A DNA stretch of 64,000 bases from Saprospiraceae bacterium (GTDB taxonomy: Bacteria > Bacteroidota > Bacteroidia > Chitinophagales > Saprospiraceae). A program made the position numbers and the translations under genes. Positions 62,502-64,000 of this stretch are shown in pieces. The stretch covers positions 1 through 64,000 of the forward strand of contig JALWRC010000080.1 of NCBI GenBank assembly GCA_027080725.1, read 5' to 3'. The first letter of the stretch is position 1. Every line of letters starts with the position of its first letter. The notes beneath the pieces are model-generated. The model had not been told where the DNA came from, did not search any database, and saw only the letters and a list, made by a program, of their open reading frames with translations.

Positions 62502-63645
62502 AGTATGTGTCGTGGTGACGGCCCGGCCGAGCTACAGCAGAGTTCGTACGGCATTAACTGCGATTAAGAATCATCCGAAACTCGAGTTGCAATTGGTCTT
62601 GGCTGCTTCGGCGTTATTGGACAGGTATGGCTCGGCTATTGACTATATTGAAGAGGATGGGTTTGAGATTGAGGCCAAGGTGTTCAATGTCCTCGAGGGG
62701 GAAAACCTTACGGCCATGGCCAAGACTACAGGGTTGGGTATCCAAGAACTGGCTATGGTGTTTGAGCGGTTAAATCCCGATATGGTAGTGACGATAGCGG
62801 ATCGTTTTGAGACGATGTCCACCGCCATTGCAGCGAGCTATATGAATATACCCTTAGTGCACATTCAAGGTGGGGAAGTGACGGGCAATATCGATGAAAA
62901 GGTGCGTCATGCTATCACAAAATTGGCTGACATTCACCTTGTCGCATCACAAAAAGCAAAGGAGCGTGTGATAAAAATGGGCGAAGAATCGGAGACGGTA
63001 TTCCAAACGGGGTGCCCTTCTATCGACCTCGCTAAGGAAGTACGTGACTTGCAAGACAATAGTATTAATCCATTTGAAAAGTACGGTGGGGTAGGACCGG
63101 TTATCAACTACCAATCCGGCTATATCGTCGTCATGCAACACCCGGTCACCACCGAGTACGAAGAATCGAGAGCCCATATCGAAGAGACCCTGTATGCAAT
63201 AAAAGACTTGGGTATCCCGACGTTTTGGTTTTGGCCCAATGTCGATGCCGGATCAGATGGTACTTCCAAGGGTATCCGCTCTTTCAGGGAGCGCTTTGAC
63301 CTCCCCAATATCCATTTTTTTAAAAATATGAAACCCACGGATTTTCTCAAACTACTCATCAACGCAAAGTGCCTCGTGGGCAATTCGAGCGTGGGTATCC
63401 GGGAAAGTGCCTATATGGGAGTGCCGGTGGTCAATATCGGGTCGCGCCAAAACGGTCGCGAAAGGGGCAAAAATGTGGTAGATGTGGATTATGAAAGAGA
63501 CGCCATTGCTGAGGCTATCAGGGCACAGATACACCATGGGTTTTATTCGCCGGATGATATTTATGGGGATGGAAAGGCCGGTGAGCGCATCGCAGAACTC
63601 TTGACCACCGTACCCCTAAGGATCGAAAAGAGATTGGTGTATTGA
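62488..63645 (+). CDS. UDP-N-acetylhexosamine 2-epimerase (NeuC/LegG type)
   Basis: 385 residues. VCVVVTARPSYSRVRTALTA, DMVVTIADRFETM, HIQGGEVTGNIDEKVRHAIT and VGNSSVGIRESAYMGVPVVNIGSRQ match the hydrolysing epimerases that give ManNAc-type sugars for NeuB. It could instead serve as the WbpI-type epimerase of the diamino-uronate route. No cytidylyltransferase is in the window; it may follow outside. Confidence 0.88.
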   Translation: MGKRKVCVVVTARPSYSRVRTALTAIKNHPKLELQLVLAASALLDRYGSAIDYIEEDGFEIEAKVFNVLEGENLTAMAKTTGLGIQELAMVFERLNPDMVVTIADRFETMSTAIAASYMNIPLVHIQGGEVTGNIDEKVRHAITKLADIHLVASQKAKERVIKMGEESETVFQTGCPSIDLAKEVRDLQDNSINPFEKYGGVGPVINYQSGYIVVMQHPVTTEYEESRAHIEETLYAIKDLGIPTFWFWPNVDAGSDGTSKGIRSFRERFDLPNIHFFKNMKPTDFLKLLINAKCLVGNSSVGIRESAYMGVPVVNIGSRQNGRERGKNVVDVDYERDAIAEAIRAQIHHGFYSPDDIYGDGKAGERIAELLTTVPLRIEKRLVY

Positions 63646-64000
63646 TGAGAGAAGGGGAGAAAAGAAAAATGAAGTTGTTTCTGGCAGAAAGTGAAGATTT
63701 TGATTCCGGCGTTCTGCAATTATTGCGAGACAACTTCGACCTTACGATAGCTGAAGATTCGTCCTGGAAGGTAAGTGACATATTGAAAGAATACGACATC
63801 TTTTGGTTTCGCTTGAAATACCAAATCGATAAGGAGGCTTTGGCGGGGGATATAAGGTGCCAGTTTCTAGTCTCTCCGGTCACAGGGATTGACCACATCG
63901 ACGAGGCTCTTTGCGCACAAAAAGGCATCCGGATCGTTTGCCTGAGGGGAGAGCGGGAATTTCTCAAAGAAGTACGCGCAACAGCCGAGATGACCATCGG
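63645..64000 (+). CDS. 2-Hydroxyacid dehydrogenase, 3' end cut by window edge
   Basis: The frame is open to the window end. ATG at 63645 overlaps the previous stop (TGATG); an ATG at 63669 (MKLFLAESEDF) with a purine-rich stretch upstream is equally possible. Family marks: VSPVTGIDHIDE, LCAQKGIRIV and RATAEMTI, the N-terminal catalytic domain of D-isomer-specific 2-hydroxyacid dehydrogenases. The NAD-binding part lies outside the window. Confidence 0.72.
   Translation, partial: MREGEKRKMKLFLAESEDFDSGVLQLLRDNFDLTIAEDSSWKVSDILKEYDIFWFRLKYQIDKEALAGDIRCQFLVSPVTGIDHIDEALCAQKGIRIVCLRGEREFLKEVRATAEMTI

Overview
The window looks like a chromosomal segment of a Bacteroidota bacterium, most likely of the class Saprospiria. 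This is inferred from protein families, not from a marker gene. The signs are several secreted proteins with type IX secretion (T9SS) C-terminal sorting domains, a very large C25 (gingipain/PorU2-type) peptidase, an Oar-like TonB-dependent receptor with a carboxypeptidase-regulatory N-domain, an UpxY-type NusG paralogue, weak Shine-Dalgarno sequences, and several TAnnTTTG boxes typical of Bacteroidota -7 promoter elements. No rRNA, tRNA, CRISPR array or transposase was recognised.

Layout. (1) 1-7.6 kb, plus strand: a truncated unknown gene, an ECF sigma factor overlapping a one-pass membrane anti-sigma-like protein with a barrel-like C-terminus, two T9SS cargo proteins (one with dockerin- and cohesin-like parts, one esterase-like), and an Omp28-like thioredoxin-fold lipoprotein. 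(2) 7.8-33.2 kb, all minus strand: a metal (mainly copper) resistance island of about 25 kb. In transcription order it holds a HYC_CC_PP-type protein, a CusA-type RND pump fused to a TolC-like protein, a CusB-like adaptor with a Cys-rich tail, a CPC-type CopA ATPase, a T9SS-tagged multicopper oxidase, an AraC regulator with a CxxC N-domain, a second HYC_CC_PP protein, a 23-residue membrane peptide coupled to a 37-residue SHOCT peptide, a cytochrome c, a porin, a cytochrome c lipoprotein, a Met-rich lipoprotein, a DUF5676 membrane protein, an ATC-hydrolase-like protein, a PII-like protein, a type II NADH dehydrogenase, a multicopper oxidase fused to an outer-membrane barrel, a CPH-type CopB ATPase, and a UbiB-type kinase fused to a second ATC-hydrolase-like domain. 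(3) 33.4-48 kb: a secreted protein with a very basic tail, a YefM/YoeB toxin-antitoxin pair beside a carbonic anhydrase remnant, an aldehyde dehydrogenase, a TonB-dependent receptor, RsmE, a GT4 glycosyltransferase and the C25 peptidase. (4) 48.3-64 kb, plus strand: a surface polysaccharide locus with a Wzz-like protein, a winged-helix/nucleotidyltransferase-like regulator, two UDP-sugar dehydrogenases, UpxY, WbpE/D/B-like enzymes for 2,3-diamino-uronic acid synthesis, cysE-cysM, a glycosyltransferase, NeuB/NeuC-type nonulosonate enzymes and a 2-hydroxyacid dehydrogenase cut by the window end. It is interrupted by an AT-rich insertion (a yhcG-like nuclease gene with an in-frame stop, beside an ATPase remnant) and by an ACACAGAGG repeat array behind a GxxExxY gene.

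How the parts may work together (inference): in the metal island the ATPases move Cu from cytoplasm to periplasm, the oxidases detoxify Cu(I), and the RND pump expels metal across the envelope. The c-type cytochromes, NADH dehydrogenase and UbiB-like protein suggest a link between metal handling and the electron-transport chain.

The most unexpected signal is a short non-palindromic DNA motif, core TATGAAATG (extended GGTATGAAATGGTTGA). I count 19 exact copies of the core by eye on both strands, in several reading frames and between genes. About one would be expected by chance, and I know of no described element that matches it.
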